The translations under genes were made by a program, and so were the position numbers. Source: Nothopassalora personata (taxonomy: Eukaryota > Ascomycota > Dothideomycetes > Mycosphaerellales > Mycosphaerellaceae). From it: a DNA stretch of 64,000 bases. This document shows, piece by piece, positions 11,020 to 20,971 of the stretch; the first letter of the stretch is position 1; each line of letters opens with the position of its first letter. Location: the NCBI GenBank assembly GCA_033816765.1, contig CM066287.1, forward strand, positions 4,464,001-4,528,000. Reading direction: 5' to 3'. Under the pieces are notes generated by a model. It saw nothing but the letters and a program-made list of their open reading frames with translations. It searched no databases and was not told the origin of the DNA.

Positions 11020-13119
11020 CTATACCTCCAACTTCTTTAGGAGTATCATAGCACTCTGGCGACGGCTGTTGTCCTTGATATCAGCCTCCTTGGCGCCCGT
11101 GATCGTCTGGTCATCAATGACGAACCACTTGCCCTGATGCTCGCGAACAACATCATAGTGGCCTCTGCTTGAAGACCGGCCGGTATGCCGCAGCACGCAT
11201 CGTAGGCTGTATTTAATTTGGTCTGCCTGGACCAGAGTACCATCATAAGCGAGACCAATCTTGGTCTTGATCTTCTTGTCGTCTGGCCGCGCCCGCTTCA
11301 GGTGGACAAGCCAATACCTGGGCAGCTTCTGAATCGTAGTGGTCTTGGAAGTTGCCGCAAGCTCGCCACATCCTTCGCACTTGTGATCGAGCAGTCGCTC
11401 GGTGCTCAATCGGCGAAGTTCTGGAAGACCCGCGATGTCAATCTCGCCGTCAGATGTCTCTTCTGCAGGCAGCGCTGCGTCAAGGAAAGCATCCGTCTCG
11501 ATGTGCTCGGTCTGGTGTGAGCATTTGGTACACTCTAGCTGTATCAAAGTCGAGAAGTAGAAGATGTCGCGGATAAAATCGTGCTGACCAGCCACAGCGT
11601 CGACGAGAGCTCCAAAGTATAGGCGGGCATCCTGCTGAGAGTCGCCGTCGTACCCCGATCGGAGTCCACCTTCAGCACCGTACGCGAAGACCTGCTGCAT
11701 GAGGCAGGCATTGGCAACGTGCTTGCTCTTGGGCATCTTGGACTTGTGCGAGATACCTTCGCGCATGTCTAGCAGCACCTGCCCCAGATATGGTGCAATG
11801 GCGATCTCCCCATTCTTTGCAGCGTGGATGCTGATCCTGCTTCGGAGCAACTCCAACTTTTCTCGGTCTGGCTTCCTCATCTTGCCATCTGCGTCAGTCT
11901 TCAGCATCAGGAAGTCATCGTGTTTCAGACCGAACATCAGCAGGTCATCATCGCCTCTCAGCTGCTCGATCTGCTCGTATGTCAATGCCGCACCTAGCAT
12001 CTGTAGCACTCCGTTAGAGAAGCAGGAGCGCTTCGTGTCGACCAAGCCATGTAGCTGATAGTCATCCTCACCATCACGCTCGCGGGCCGGAGTCGATGGG
12101 TCGATTACTGGAGCCGCAGCGCTGATGTTCGACCTAGAACTGCTCGAGTGCCGCGACTGTGCAAGCTCAAGGATGTTGTCGTCTTCGTCAATCGAGTGCC
12201 AGTCGAATGTACGACGCCTCGGATGGTAGACATACATCTTACCACTTGCGCTCCTCGACTCGGCTGTGGCGCTGTCGTATGCACCTTTTTTGGCTTTGAC
12301 TTGCTCCAACGCCTCGCTTGCCTCCGAAGTCTTACTGCTCCTAGACTCATTGCCGTCGAGCTTTGGCTCCTTCTGGATGCCATGCTCCTCGCCTTCACGC
12401 TTCCGCTTGCTGCAGGAAGGCGTGGTCTCCGCTTCGCCTGTCACCTGCGCAACGGAAGCAGTCTCGACCGCTTGTTGCTGACTCTGCGACTGTAGAGCGC
12501 GCTCCGCAGCGGCGGCGTCCTTACTCTCCTGTAAATCGCGCTCGCGCGTAGCCCGACGCCGCACAATCTCCTCTGCCTGTCGCTCGGCCATTTGCTCCAT
12601 CGAGGGCCCGACCGGCACCTTCACCTTACGTCTGGTGATTTTCGGCGCTGCGTTCTTCAGCACATGCGCGGTGGATACCTCGCGTTCAGCCCTCTGCACT
12701 GGTACCGGGGTGCCAGAAGCGCTCCTCTCGCCGTTCAGTCTCCTGTCGTCTACAAGGACCTTCTTCTTCTTCTGCGCGATCTGTTCTTCCCACGCTTGCA
12801 TGCTTGCTTCTGTGCCCTTGATGGCTAATTCCTTTTCCCTCAGCTTGTCATGAGCTCGACTGAGGCGACCGCGCGTGGTGCTCGTGGCTGCTTTCGCGAC
12901 GCCAGCTTCAGCCAACTCGACCTCCTTCCGCGCCTTTGACATCTCCCACTCGAGACGTGTAGTGGTCTCTTGCGCGTTGGAGACCCTTTCATGGAGCTCA
13001 TTGATATTCTTCAAGGTGACTTTCTTCTGATAGCTGGTCATTCCTCGAGGCTGTGCTTGAGAAGCGGGCGAGTTGGTGGTCTTGGTGATACGCGGCGAGT
13101 CCATTTTTTTAAAGTCCAT
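11020..13119 (-). CDS. USP-type ubiquitin peptidase, divergent Cys box
   Basis: Single exon, 699 residues from the ATG at 13119; an in-frame ATG at 13437 would add 106 low-complexity residues and looks less likely. Residues 1-330 are coiled coil and basic linker (KITRRKVKVP, SKRKREGEE). A USP (C19) catalytic fold follows. The Cys box near residues 358-374 reads GLVDTKRSCFSNGVLQML, the zinc-ribbon pairs are CTKC and CEGC, and the His box near residue 653 is GHYDVV, followed by WFVIDDQTI. USPs remove ubiquitin or related modifiers. The Asn usually five residues before the catalytic Cys is Asp here, so activity or specificity may differ from standard USPs. Confidence 0.8.
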   Translation of the reverse strand: MDFKKMDSPRITKTTNSPASQAQPRGMTSYQKKVTLKNINELHERVSNAQETTTRLEWEMSKARKEVELAEAGVAKAATSTTRGRLSRAHDKLREKELAIKGTEASMQAWEEQIAQKKKKVLVDDRRLNGERSASGTPVPVQRAEREVSTAHVLKNAAPKITRRKVKVPVGPSMEQMAERQAEEIVRRRATRERDLQESKDAAAAERALQSQSQQQAVETASVAQVTGEAETTPSCSKRKREGEEHGIQKEPKLDGNESRSSKTSEASEALEQVKAKKGAYDSATAESRSASGKMYVYHPRRRTFDWHSIDEDDNILELAQSRHSSSSRSNISAAAPVIDPSTPARERDGEDDYQLHGLVDTKRSCFSNGVLQMLGAALTYEQIEQLRGDDDLLMFGLKHDDFLMLKTDADGKMRKPDREKLELLRSRISIHAAKNGEIAIAPYLGQVLLDMREGISHKSKMPKSKHVANACLMQQVFAYGAEGGLRSGYDGDSQQDARLYFGALVDAVAGQHDFIRDIFYFSTLIQLECTKCSHQTEHIETDAFLDAALPAEETSDGEIDIAGLPELRRLSTERLLDHKCEGCGELAATSKTTTIQKLPRYWLVHLKRARPDDKKIKTKIGLAYDGTLVQADQIKYSLRCVLRHTGRSSSRGHYDVVREHQGKWFVIDDQTITGAKEADIKDNSRRQSAMILLKKLEV

Positions 13120-13967
13120 TGCGAATGTTCTTGACCTTTGTATGGAGTTGGATAGTAGGTGTGTGATGAGGCTGAACCGGCGGATATCGGAGCGTTGTGG
13201 TAAGGACGTGCTGGTGCTGGAGGTAGATCCAGAGAGGCGCGTTGGTCTTGTTTGCTGAACAGCGTCGATGCGGGGCTGCAGTTTGTGTGTTGGTGGGCGC
13301 TTGGGATGCAACTGGAGGTTTGAGATTGAGGTTGAGGTTGCAAGGGGGAAGAAGTCGGGATGAGAATGCTCTTCTTGTTCGTTGCGTTGGCCTGGCGCAC
13401 AGACCTTCAAAAACGCGCCAAGGGTCAAGCTTGACATTCACTCACTCACTCGCGCTTGTGAATCGCACGCAGCTTTGGCCTTCGCCGACTCGTCTTGCGT
13501 CCTGCGATGTATATCATTTACGAATATCACGCTGTATGCCAACAAAAAATTGGAAGACGTGCAGCAGCACGCTTCTCAACAGTTGACCTTTCTTGCAATA
13601 TATAGTCAACCACTGACTGCATCGAAGCACACAACAAGCTCGCACCGGCATTTCTCGCGCCGAAGAAAGAAAGAATCTCGTGTTACTATCATCAAACATT
13701 ACAACCAAGTCAGCAAACTAGAAATTTCATCCCAGCCATTCTTTCTTTGTGACGCGAGAAAGCACCACGACAGAAGTGGAGTTCTGTGATGGAGCCTGGG
13801 GACATGAATGATTGCTAGTTGTTGTTGGTGCTGTGATGGACTTGTGGAAAAACGTCCGTTCGCCAAGAGCACAAAGGGATTGTTGAGTGGGACGGATGCG
13901 GGAACTTGAGGACCATTGAAAATTCGAGCGTACTACACGAAAGAAGTCTCTCACTACTGCGTTTGCA
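13120..13967. other. Upstream region of the USP gene
   Basis: This is the presumed promoter and 5' leader of the minus-strand USP gene plus the 3' side of the next minus-strand gene. Several overlapping open frames exist on both strands, but none shows protein-like composition or a domain. Confidence 0.5.
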
Positions 13968-16919
13968 TCATAGCATGCTATGGTCTCCTTTGCGTTTACT
14001 TCTTGTCGACATGCCGTGAGTTCCGGCCGCAGGAGGAGGCTTCCCCCTAGATTTGGGGTCAGGCTTCGGGGCAGTCTTATCTTCACGACCACCTGGCGGA
14101 CTACCGCCAGCACGCCCTCCTCGCCCTCGGCAACCACCTTTGGCGCTTTGCCCAGCCTTCCCACCCCTTTCGCCGGCGGGGGGCTCGTTTGTGCGGCCAT
14201 CATCACCGTCTTCCTCGCAATCCTCCCCACCAGCCTCGAGTCGATCATGCTCAAGCTCTCTCCTGTGCTCGCGGCAATCTTCCAGGTCAGCCTTCAATCT
14301 CTCCACTTCAGCGTTGAGGCTCACAATCCGTGCCTCGAGTTCTGCGCGCACCTCTTCGCTAAATTGACTGTCCGCTGAGCTCCGCTTTCGCTTCTTCGAG
14401 GGCGATGTGCTATTGGCTCGTGCAATCGATTCTCTCAGTTGAGCTGTCAATTCATCGATAATGGATTGCATCTCCGCCTGGGTGTTGATGAACTCTTGCC
14501 GAAGCCTTTCTTCCAGATCATCGGTCGTCCCGCGGTGCTCCTCGCAATTCTCCAGTCGCTTCTTGATGTCATCGTACTGCTTTTGAAGATCTTGTAGCTC
14601 TTGCCGTAACCTTTCGCTGTCAGCATCCGATGAACTCTCGGTGCTGGTGCCAGGCTGTTGTGCCTGCACCCAGAGCTGCGACTGTAGTTCTGCAATCTCA
14701 TCTCTTGCGAGTACGTGATCTGTGAGAGCATCATCACGCTCTGCTTCCATCTCAATAAGTCGGGCTTCTTCTAGAGTAGCCACAGCGAGGTCATGGTCGT
14801 CTGTCAGATCAGCGAGTTCTTGTCTCACGTCGTCAATAGCGTCCTGATGTCTTTTATCGCACTCTTCCTTGGTGATCCAGCCATCGCCACGCGCTTTATC
14901 CTGAGTCTGTTCTCGCTGTCCTCGCTGGTTTTCTTCTAGCTGTTGTCGCAATTCCACAAGTAGCGCTGCATTCTCCGCTAGTTCTCCGGTCAGCTCATCA
15001 TTCTCTATGTCAGCTCGCTCGAGATCCACTCCCAGCTGTTCGATTCGTTTTGACAAGACAGCAATCTGATCGCGATCACCTCGCCTCTTCTCGTCACATT
15101 CATCTTCGAGAATCCACCCATCGCCTGGTACGTATTGTGCGCCGTTCTCCTGTCCTTTGAGAAGTGCATCAACTTGCTCACGCATCTGCTTGAGCTCTTG
15201 CTCCTTCTCGGCGAAGTATGGTTGTAAATCGCCATTCTCATGCTGCGTTAGGTCGAGCGTATGTACCGCGACGGAGAGCTGTTCCATCAGGTGACTCTGC
15301 GCGGCTCGAAGTCCTGCGATCTCGACCTCTTGACTCGCGATCGTTGTGTCTCGATCTTGGACTTGCTGCACCACATCATTGTATGCCGCAACTGCTCGTT
15401 TGCCTAGTTCCTTCCACGCGTCCGCAAGCCTCTGGAGGCGGTCTCGCTTTCGGTGGCATTCGTCAAGCTCATCCTCTAGCTCATCGACATCATAGTCTTC
15501 GTCGGGCTCGTCAAAGAAAACGTCTTCAGGAGAAACTCCCTGCACGAATTCTGGACTTCCGGCATCGTCGGTCACACGTAGAGTATTATTGTGCCGCTGG
15601 AGTTCTTGGACTTCACCCTGCAGCCGTGAGACTTCAACCTCACGAGCAGCAGCGTCTAGTTGCGCTTGATAGAGCGCTTGTTTTAACTCTTCCCTATCAC
15701 GCTCGCAATCATCCAGCTTCTTAACAACAGGAGGTTTTGGCGGTGGGCTGTCATCTTGGTAGTCCGGAAGAGACTCGGTGCTACCTCTCTGCTGACGATC
15801 CGGTCCTCGTTGCTGTCCATTGCCACCTGCCCGATTGACATTCCTCGTAGAACGCGAAGGAGTGTTGTCAACACCATCAACGTCTCCACCCTGACCGCGC
15901 TGGTTGCGGCGAGTCGACGTGAGTGGCGGTGCAGACAAGAAACGCCCATTTCTGCGATTGGACCTTGGTTGTAGGCCAGCACTTCGGTGTCGACGCTGCG
16001 TGACCGGCGAACGCTCTCCGAACCCTTGACCGTCAACTTCGGCGTTGCCATATCCATAATTCTGTCGTGGTGGACTGTAAATCATACCAGGAGAGAGCTC
16101 AGGTGACCGTATGCTCCGCTGGAACTCGCCGAGAAGCTGTTCGTTTGCTTCGCGGGAGAAGTCAAGACTGTTCACTGGAGGAGGGTAGTAGTAAGGATTC
16201 AGACTCCTTGGTCGGGGTGTCGCATCGTATAGATCATCGAAATCTGCCTCTTCGGGAATACCATCTGGTCTGGACACAGTTGGCGACCTGCTCTCGGATG
16301 TGCGACTGCTCCCAGGAGTCCTGCAAGCTCCCCCTCTGCGCTGCGACGCCGGAGGATTGTCCGGAGTGTGTGGCTCAGCAGCCAACCTTTCGACGAAGGT
16401 AAGTGGTGAGGTTTCTTGTCGCGCTTGTCGCGCTTGGCGAGCCCAGGGTTCTTGTTGCTGCTCAGCCTCTTCGTCCTCTTCGAAAGCGCTCGACGAATAC
16501 GAGTTATCTGAAAGTTCGATCGGTCTGTCTCCACGGTTGCCAGCAGGTGAGTGCGTCAAGTCGACCACCTGGCCGCCGCCGCCGTTGCCTCCATCCTCGT
16601 TATCCTCATCATCATCGTCTCCGCCATCTTCGTTGTCTCCATCAGCACCATCAGCTTGGAAGTGAATGAATCCGGAAGAGTCTGGGTCCGCACTGAACAA
16701 TCTCCTCCGTCGAGCCCCCGGATCAATTCCTCCGCGACCATTTTCAGTCCTTTGCGGAAATGGGCGTGCTCTTCTCGGTGCAGTCTGTTTGGGTTGGCCT
16801 CCTAGGCCGAGACCTCGACGAGCTGCGGTTGCAACGGTTGGAGAAAGTGAGCCGCTGCTGCGTGCACCAGCATTTCTAAACCGCTTGGGCTTTGGAGGTG
16901 GAGGTGGAGTGCGCGTCAT
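13968..16919 (-). CDS. Large coiled-coil protein with SIM-like motifs, function unknown
   Basis: Single exon, 983 residues. The N-terminus is Pro- and Arg-rich and disordered. Residues 91-150 are strongly acidic and enclose VVDLT (118-122) and IELSD (134-138), both shaped like SUMO-interaction motifs. From about residue 395 to 890 the protein is mostly coiled coil. Six short motifs of acidic residues, Cys, two variable residues and basic residues occur along it: Cys405, 488, 608, 687, 792 and 882. SKKRKR at 841-846 is a likely nuclear signal, and the tail after 900 is Gly/Arg/Lys-rich. A nuclear scaffold or SUMO-linked structural role is possible, but I recognise no family. Confidence 0.8.
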   Translation of the reverse strand: MTRTPPPPPKPKRFRNAGARSSGSLSPTVATAARRGLGLGGQPKQTAPRRARPFPQRTENGRGGIDPGARRRRLFSADPDSSGFIHFQADGADGDNEDGGDDDDEDNEDGGNGGGGQVVDLTHSPAGNRGDRPIELSDNSYSSSAFEEDEEAEQQQEPWARQARQARQETSPLTFVERLAAEPHTPDNPPASQRRGGACRTPGSSRTSESRSPTVSRPDGIPEEADFDDLYDATPRPRSLNPYYYPPPVNSLDFSREANEQLLGEFQRSIRSPELSPGMIYSPPRQNYGYGNAEVDGQGFGERSPVTQRRHRSAGLQPRSNRRNGRFLSAPPLTSTRRNQRGQGGDVDGVDNTPSRSTRNVNRAGGNGQQRGPDRQQRGSTESLPDYQDDSPPPKPPVVKKLDDCERDREELKQALYQAQLDAAAREVEVSRLQGEVQELQRHNNTLRVTDDAGSPEFVQGVSPEDVFFDEPDEDYDVDELEDELDECHRKRDRLQRLADAWKELGKRAVAAYNDVVQQVQDRDTTIASQEVEIAGLRAAQSHLMEQLSVAVHTLDLTQHENGDLQPYFAEKEQELKQMREQVDALLKGQENGAQYVPGDGWILEDECDEKRRGDRDQIAVLSKRIEQLGVDLERADIENDELTGELAENAALLVELRQQLEENQRGQREQTQDKARGDGWITKEECDKRHQDAIDDVRQELADLTDDHDLAVATLEEARLIEMEAERDDALTDHVLARDEIAELQSQLWVQAQQPGTSTESSSDADSERLRQELQDLQKQYDDIKKRLENCEEHRGTTDDLEERLRQEFINTQAEMQSIIDELTAQLRESIARANSTSPSKKRKRSSADSQFSEEVRAELEARIVSLNAEVERLKADLEDCREHRRELEHDRLEAGGEDCEEDGDDGRTNEPPAGERGGKAGQSAKGGCRGRGGRAGGSPPGGREDKTAPKPDPKSRGKPPPAAGTHGMSTRSKRKGDHSML

Positions 16920-17227
16920 GTCGGTGATCGACCTGGGGCTCTGTTCGATAGGAAGGAGCTTGCGAGCTCTCGAGGAATACTCTGCAATACCATGGCCGCC
17001 GACACAATGTCAAAGAACGAAGGCGGTCTTTGTGATGCCTCGCCGGATCCGGGCATGTCTCGACAGCACATCAGTCCAAGTCACGGCATTGTCTACGAAT
17101 TTGGGAACAATGAGACCGCATTAACTTCGTGTTTGGGACTATCCTAGGTTCTGGGTATCAAGTCTATCGCACATCAGTGAAAAAAACTCTGTGGCGCTTC
17201 ACATGTTCATGCGAGACATATTGATAC
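16920..17227. other. Short intergenic region between minus-strand genes
   Basis: This is the promoter side of the coiled-coil gene and 3' side of the glutaminyl cyclase gene. No feature recognised. Confidence 0.5.
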
Positions 17228-18415
17228 TCACAATTCGTCCTTGCCATCATGCTCCTCGCTGCCTACGCTACTCCGAGATGTAGGCTGCACCTTGTCGAAG
17301 AATCCCTCTAGCTCCAACCATTCGGCGACAAAAGCTGACGTGAGCATCGCCCAGTCTTCAACCGTGTCTGGATCTAGGTGCTCGCCATCGTCGTGGATGG
17401 TATGCCACACGCTTGGAAAGGGAGCAGTGATGATGTGCAGGACCTCGACTCCACGGGCCATGAATGGGACATGGTCGTCTTCGACGAGGCCTCCTATCCA
17501 TCTGTCTGTATCCTTCTTTCCAGCCTCGTGAAGGAACATGGGCTCCGTCGCGCGCTCCTCTGCTCGCTTGCTGGGATGATTCGGCGAGCTCTTGAACATG
17601 CCTACCGCCCTGAGCCTCGTCTCTACCTCTGCCATTTTCTGGTATGCCCAATGCGTTGTCTTGAAGTATGAAGGGACCTTGGGATCTTTCGATCCCAGCA
17701 AGTCCAAGAGCACGAACAGCTCAATGGTCCTCAGCGGATTCTGGAAAACACCGCCACCCCAGGCGAACATGGTCGTCTCCCACTCTTCCGCCAGACTCCT
17801 GGCGCCATAGAGGGAGTCGGTATGTGTCCACGACTGAAAGGCCTCCTCGCCGTCCAACAAGAGTATCTGAACGCCTTTGTGCCCCTCAAGGTCATCGTCT
17901 GTATTGCCCGCTGCCGACATGGCATTCCACTTGGCCGTCAAGGCAGCATCGATGGACCTTGCAGCATGCAACAGCATCGCACACGGCGCAGCTGAATCGG
18001 TGGCTCCGATGAAGCCCTCGGGGGTGAGCTTGCTGTCGTAGTGGGCGACCAGCGACAGCCTCCCCACATCTCCGTCACCCTTCGTCCACGGCGGATCTCG
18101 GTTCGCGATCAAGTTGACGAAGGGCACTTGCCGGCCGTCGCTCGTGGGTGTCGTGGAAGTCGAGTTCTGGAAGGAGAGCTTCCATTCGGGCAGATTTTGG
18201 CTGAAGAAGTCGACAAAGTGCTGCAAGACGGCACGAGAGCCTTCGGTGCCGGGGACACGCGTGCGCAGGATCGGCGCGAGCAGTTTGCCCGTGTGGATGT
18301 CGAAGTCGTGGCCGGGCGTGGGCAGAGCGCGCAGCGTGTCGTCGGAGAGGGTCGAGTAGGCGCGGAGGATGGCGGGCGGCAGCAGCAGCAGCAGCAGATG
18401 GCCGAGGAGCTTCAT
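17228..18415 (-). CDS. Glutaminyl-peptide cyclotransferase with ER-retention KDEL
   Basis: Single exon, 395 residues. A signal peptide covers about residues 1-20 (LLLLLLPPAILRAY). The M28-like zinc fold follows: VAHYDSK near 123-129, GATDSAAPCAM with Asp140 as zinc ligand, LLLDGEEAF with Glu190-191, WTHTDSLYGAR, and the late zinc His in VWHTIHDDGEHLD. These are the hallmarks of secretory glutaminyl cyclases, which turn N-terminal Gln or Glu into pyroglutamate on proteins passing through the ER. The protein ends exactly in KDEL before the stop codon, a classical ER-retrieval signal, so it most likely acts inside the ER lumen rather than being secreted. The upstream region is shared with the divergent gene at 18654. 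Confidence 0.9.
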   Translation of the reverse strand: MKLLGHLLLLLLPPAILRAYSTLSDDTLRALPTPGHDFDIHTGKLLAPILRTRVPGTEGSRAVLQHFVDFFSQNLPEWKLSFQNSTSTTPTSDGRQVPFVNLIANRDPPWTKGDGDVGRLSLVAHYDSKLTPEGFIGATDSAAPCAMLLHAARSIDAALTAKWNAMSAAGNTDDDLEGHKGVQILLLDGEEAFQSWTHTDSLYGARSLAEEWETTMFAWGGGVFQNPLRTIELFVLLDLLGSKDPKVPSYFKTTHWAYQKMAEVETRLRAVGMFKSSPNHPSKRAEERATEPMFLHEAGKKDTDRWIGGLVEDDHVPFMARGVEVLHIITAPFPSVWHTIHDDGEHLDPDTVEDWAMLTSAFVAEWLELEGFFDKVQPTSRSSVGSEEHDGKDEL

Positions 18416-18542
18416 CGTCGTGGATTGCTACCGTGGTAGTGTCATGGTAGGTGGATGTAATAGTAGTAGTGCATTACAGCCTACATTTATTATGGACTGT
18501 TACTACTGTACCAAGCTGCCTGCTGCTGTCATCTCCGCGGCT

Positions 18543-18600
18543 GCACCCTGCACCCTGCACCAAGCACCAAGCACCAAGCACCAAGCACCAAGCACCAAGC
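18543..18600. repeat. 7-bp tandem repeat in a divergent promoter
   Basis: Two CACCCTG-like units are followed by five full CAAGCAC units and a partial one (18561-18600). They sit in the 238-base gap between the glutaminyl cyclase and the mitochondrial-membrane-protein gene. Unit length is constant at seven bases. Probably length-variable. Confidence 0.8.
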
Positions 18601-18653
18601 GCGTCTTCCTCTCTCATGTAGAAAACTAAAGACCTCTATAGACACTGCATGAC

Positions 18654-19587
18654 ATGTTGAGCGTCCTGCGTCAGCGGACGCTTTGCCACGCGAACATTGC
18701 CTCCGTAAGCAGCATCACCACCGCCTCCAGTACCAGGAATGTGACTACACAAGCTGCCAGGCGTCCTGGGACGTCCATTCTCTCCACGACGTCTGCAGCA
18801 GGCAAGAAACAAGGTGAAGCCATCTCCTGCTGTATCGTAATCGACATTTCAAGCACCAACCCAAACTGATTGCAACATAGTCTTCAAGTACCCCGAATGG
18901 CTCAATGTCTACCGTCTCAGCTCGACTGCCACGCTCTGGGTAGGCTTTACTCGCATTGCCACGCTCGTCACCTTTGGCGTGGGCTCCTGTCTCTACGCAC
19001 CACTTCTCTTCCTCTCGCCCGATCACTCCAACTGGATGGTCCCCGTCTACATAATCGCCTCGGGAGTCCCCATGGTCGCCATGATCCTCGCAACCGGTCC
19101 TTTCGTGCACTCCATCAGAGTAAATCTCCCAACATATGCTCGCCGCTCCAGAGAAGGTCTCCTGGACTTTGCGAACAATGTCCCACCCCGAACTCCTATA
19201 CGCTTGGAATCTATGAAGCTCCTTCCGTGGCCGACGAAGACGGACGTGTTCTTTGCAGACTTGACGAGGCACAAGCCGAGTTGGAAGGGAGGGCTTTCGA
19301 ATCTGGAGAACACTCCGATTGCTGTCCAAGGAAGCATCGGCGAGGGATCTGTCTATCATCCCATGTTTCGAAGGCTGTTCGGCAGATACTACGTGGAGAG
19401 AGATCAGAAGAAAGATAGAAGTTCAGCACCAGGTGTGTGGGACAAGATGTGGGAACAGTTACCGCAAGACACGCCAGCACTTGGAACTCCACAACAGCGA
19501 ACGCCGATCGCAAGATCAAGCACCCCACGGACAGAGCTGAAGCCTCTACCACCCGCTCCCAGGCCTAACCCCAAGATAAGACCATGA
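18654..19587 (+). CDS. Predicted mitochondrial two-TM protein, TMEM70/TMEM186-like
   Basis: Exons 18654-18813 and 18881-19587 give 288 residues. The GT-AG intron has a CTGAT branch-like site, and the join reads GKKQ then VFKYPEWLNVY. The first 50 residues are Arg/Ser/Thr-rich with no acidic residue, like a mitochondrial presequence. Two membrane segments follow (FTRIATLVTFGVGSCLYAPL and WMVPVYIIASGVPMVAMIL). The loop after them, FVHSIRVNLPTYARRS, and the C-terminal Pro-rich part resemble fungal relatives of the TMEM70/TMEM186/TMEM223 group, which assist assembly of respiratory complexes. The family match is from memory of its layout and is tentative. Confidence 0.65.
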
Positions 19588-20203
19588 AGTCAATGCCATA
19601 GTTGCTGTGGAACAATTCTGTCTGCCGCAATATACACCAGCATGAAAGACATGGCAGGTGCCTCTGAGGCTGCGAAAGGATATGACAAGAGCTCTCACGG
19701 CGAAGGGACTAAACTCTCGGAACGTGTACCTGCAACGACCTAGTGATGAGCCATGGTCTGGTTCATGACACGTTTGTGACGGGCTCGACACGCGGCGGGA
19801 CGCTAGCTCGGAAAGAGGTCAACAGGGCTGATACATGTTGTGCTAGAGGATCGAATCATGGACATTCCTGTTCTTTTGTTGCACGACATGACCATCCGCT
19901 GGTCGAAGGTGCCAGGATGGACGCGACGTCGCATTCAACCGAGTTCAGTGGTCAGCAAGATCTGGGATCGATCTCGCCAGGATTGTGTCTAGGATTGGGA
20001 GATCTCGGGGAGGACGAGCTGTGGAGGTCGACCCTTTCCAGCATAGTGCATGCATGAACGCTCGCCCTGTGACGTAGCCCAATGCTCACGGGCCAAAAAA
20101 ACACCTTTTTCATGCCGTCAACCCTCTTGACACTCTCAAAAACTCACTCGCCATACTTTCGAACCTGCAGCATACACCTCAAAGCCCAAAAATAGCAGAA
20201 ATC
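19588..20203. other. Intergenic region upstream of the small four-TM gene
   Basis: No gene supported. The last 130 bases before 20204 are A/C-rich and look like a fungal promoter and 5' leader. A GGATCGAATC match near 19850 resembles a tRNA B box but does not fold into a tRNA. Confidence 0.5.
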
Positions 20204-20843
20204 ATGTCCTTGACTCAAGCAATCGGCGAACTGGCCAATGTGAGTATTCCCAGAATCTCCCACGGCACGGCTGTACCCGAAGCTAATGCCGCACAATCAG
20301 CCATACCACGCCTATGTCTTCGGCACAGCCTTCTGGTACTTCCTGCGCGGTATGGTCAGAGTAATCGACCCCGCGACAGTGTGTGGCTGGTTCAGACCAC
20401 CCATCGACGGCATCCCAACACCAAACGGTATACCTCCTCAGCCTCGAAGCTGCCTTCGAAACAAATATTGACACCTACCAGACCTCGAACTCTACACTAC
20501 CCGCACCGACGCCTTCTCCCTCCTCGCTCTCGCCGCTACTCTCATCGCAGTCGCCGATGCTGTCACCCTGCCATCGCAATATACTGGCTCCACGTTGGTG
20601 AACGATGCACCGCCCAAATCGAAGAAGCCCTACGCCCGAGCGATTGTGGTCATCACGATCCTGCACCATATCGCGACTGGTGTAGGTGCCTATCAGCATT
20701 GGAGTCAGCCGAGTCACAACACCGTGGCTATGGAGATTGGCGTTTGGGGTAATGTGTTCTTCACTGCTTTGGGGGTTGCGGCGCTGCAGTGGGGGCTGAA
20801 AGATAGTGGAGCTCCGACTTTGGCTGGCAAGAAGAAGGCGTAG
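20204..20843 (+). CDS. Small four-TM membrane protein, possibly DUF4267 family
   Basis: Exons 20204-20239, 20301-20427 and 20482-20843 give 174 residues, with GT-AG introns of 61 and 54 bases. The phases fit and the joined text is smooth (SLTQAIGELAN to PYHAYVFGTAF; GIPTPNG to DLELYTTRTDAF). Four hydrophobic segments are visible, near AYVFGTAFWYFLRGMVRVI, FSLLALAATLIAVADAVTL, AIVVITILHHIATGVGAYQ and VWGNVFFTALGVAALQW. It ends in a Lys-rich GKKKA tail, which could act as a di-lysine-like ER signal. The layout recalls the DUF4267 family of uncharacterised fungal membrane proteins; no function is known to me. Confidence 0.75.
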
Positions 20844-20971
20844 ATACGGTGGGAAAGAGCGGTGAGAAGCGTGACGAGACATGAGATGTTGATCTGTGAT
20901 TGAACATGAGGTAGGTGGAGAATACCATCACGTACAATGAATACGGTACAAGCTGCACGCAACACTTGGGA

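Noticed and set aside
13120..13437. 106-residue N-terminal extension of the USP protein
   Set aside because: It is low-complexity Ser/Thr/Gln/Pro sequence that reads like a leader region; the ATG at 13119 is the better start, although an extension cannot be excluded.
15218..15724. 168-codon plus-strand frame opposite the coiled-coil gene
   Set aside because: It is the antisense of a charged coiled coil, which naturally gives long Arg/Leu-rich open frames. No motif.
19840..19875. tRNA B-box-like text GGATCGAATC
   Set aside because: The flanking bases do not form a T stem, acceptor stem or anticodon arm, so no tRNA can be folded.
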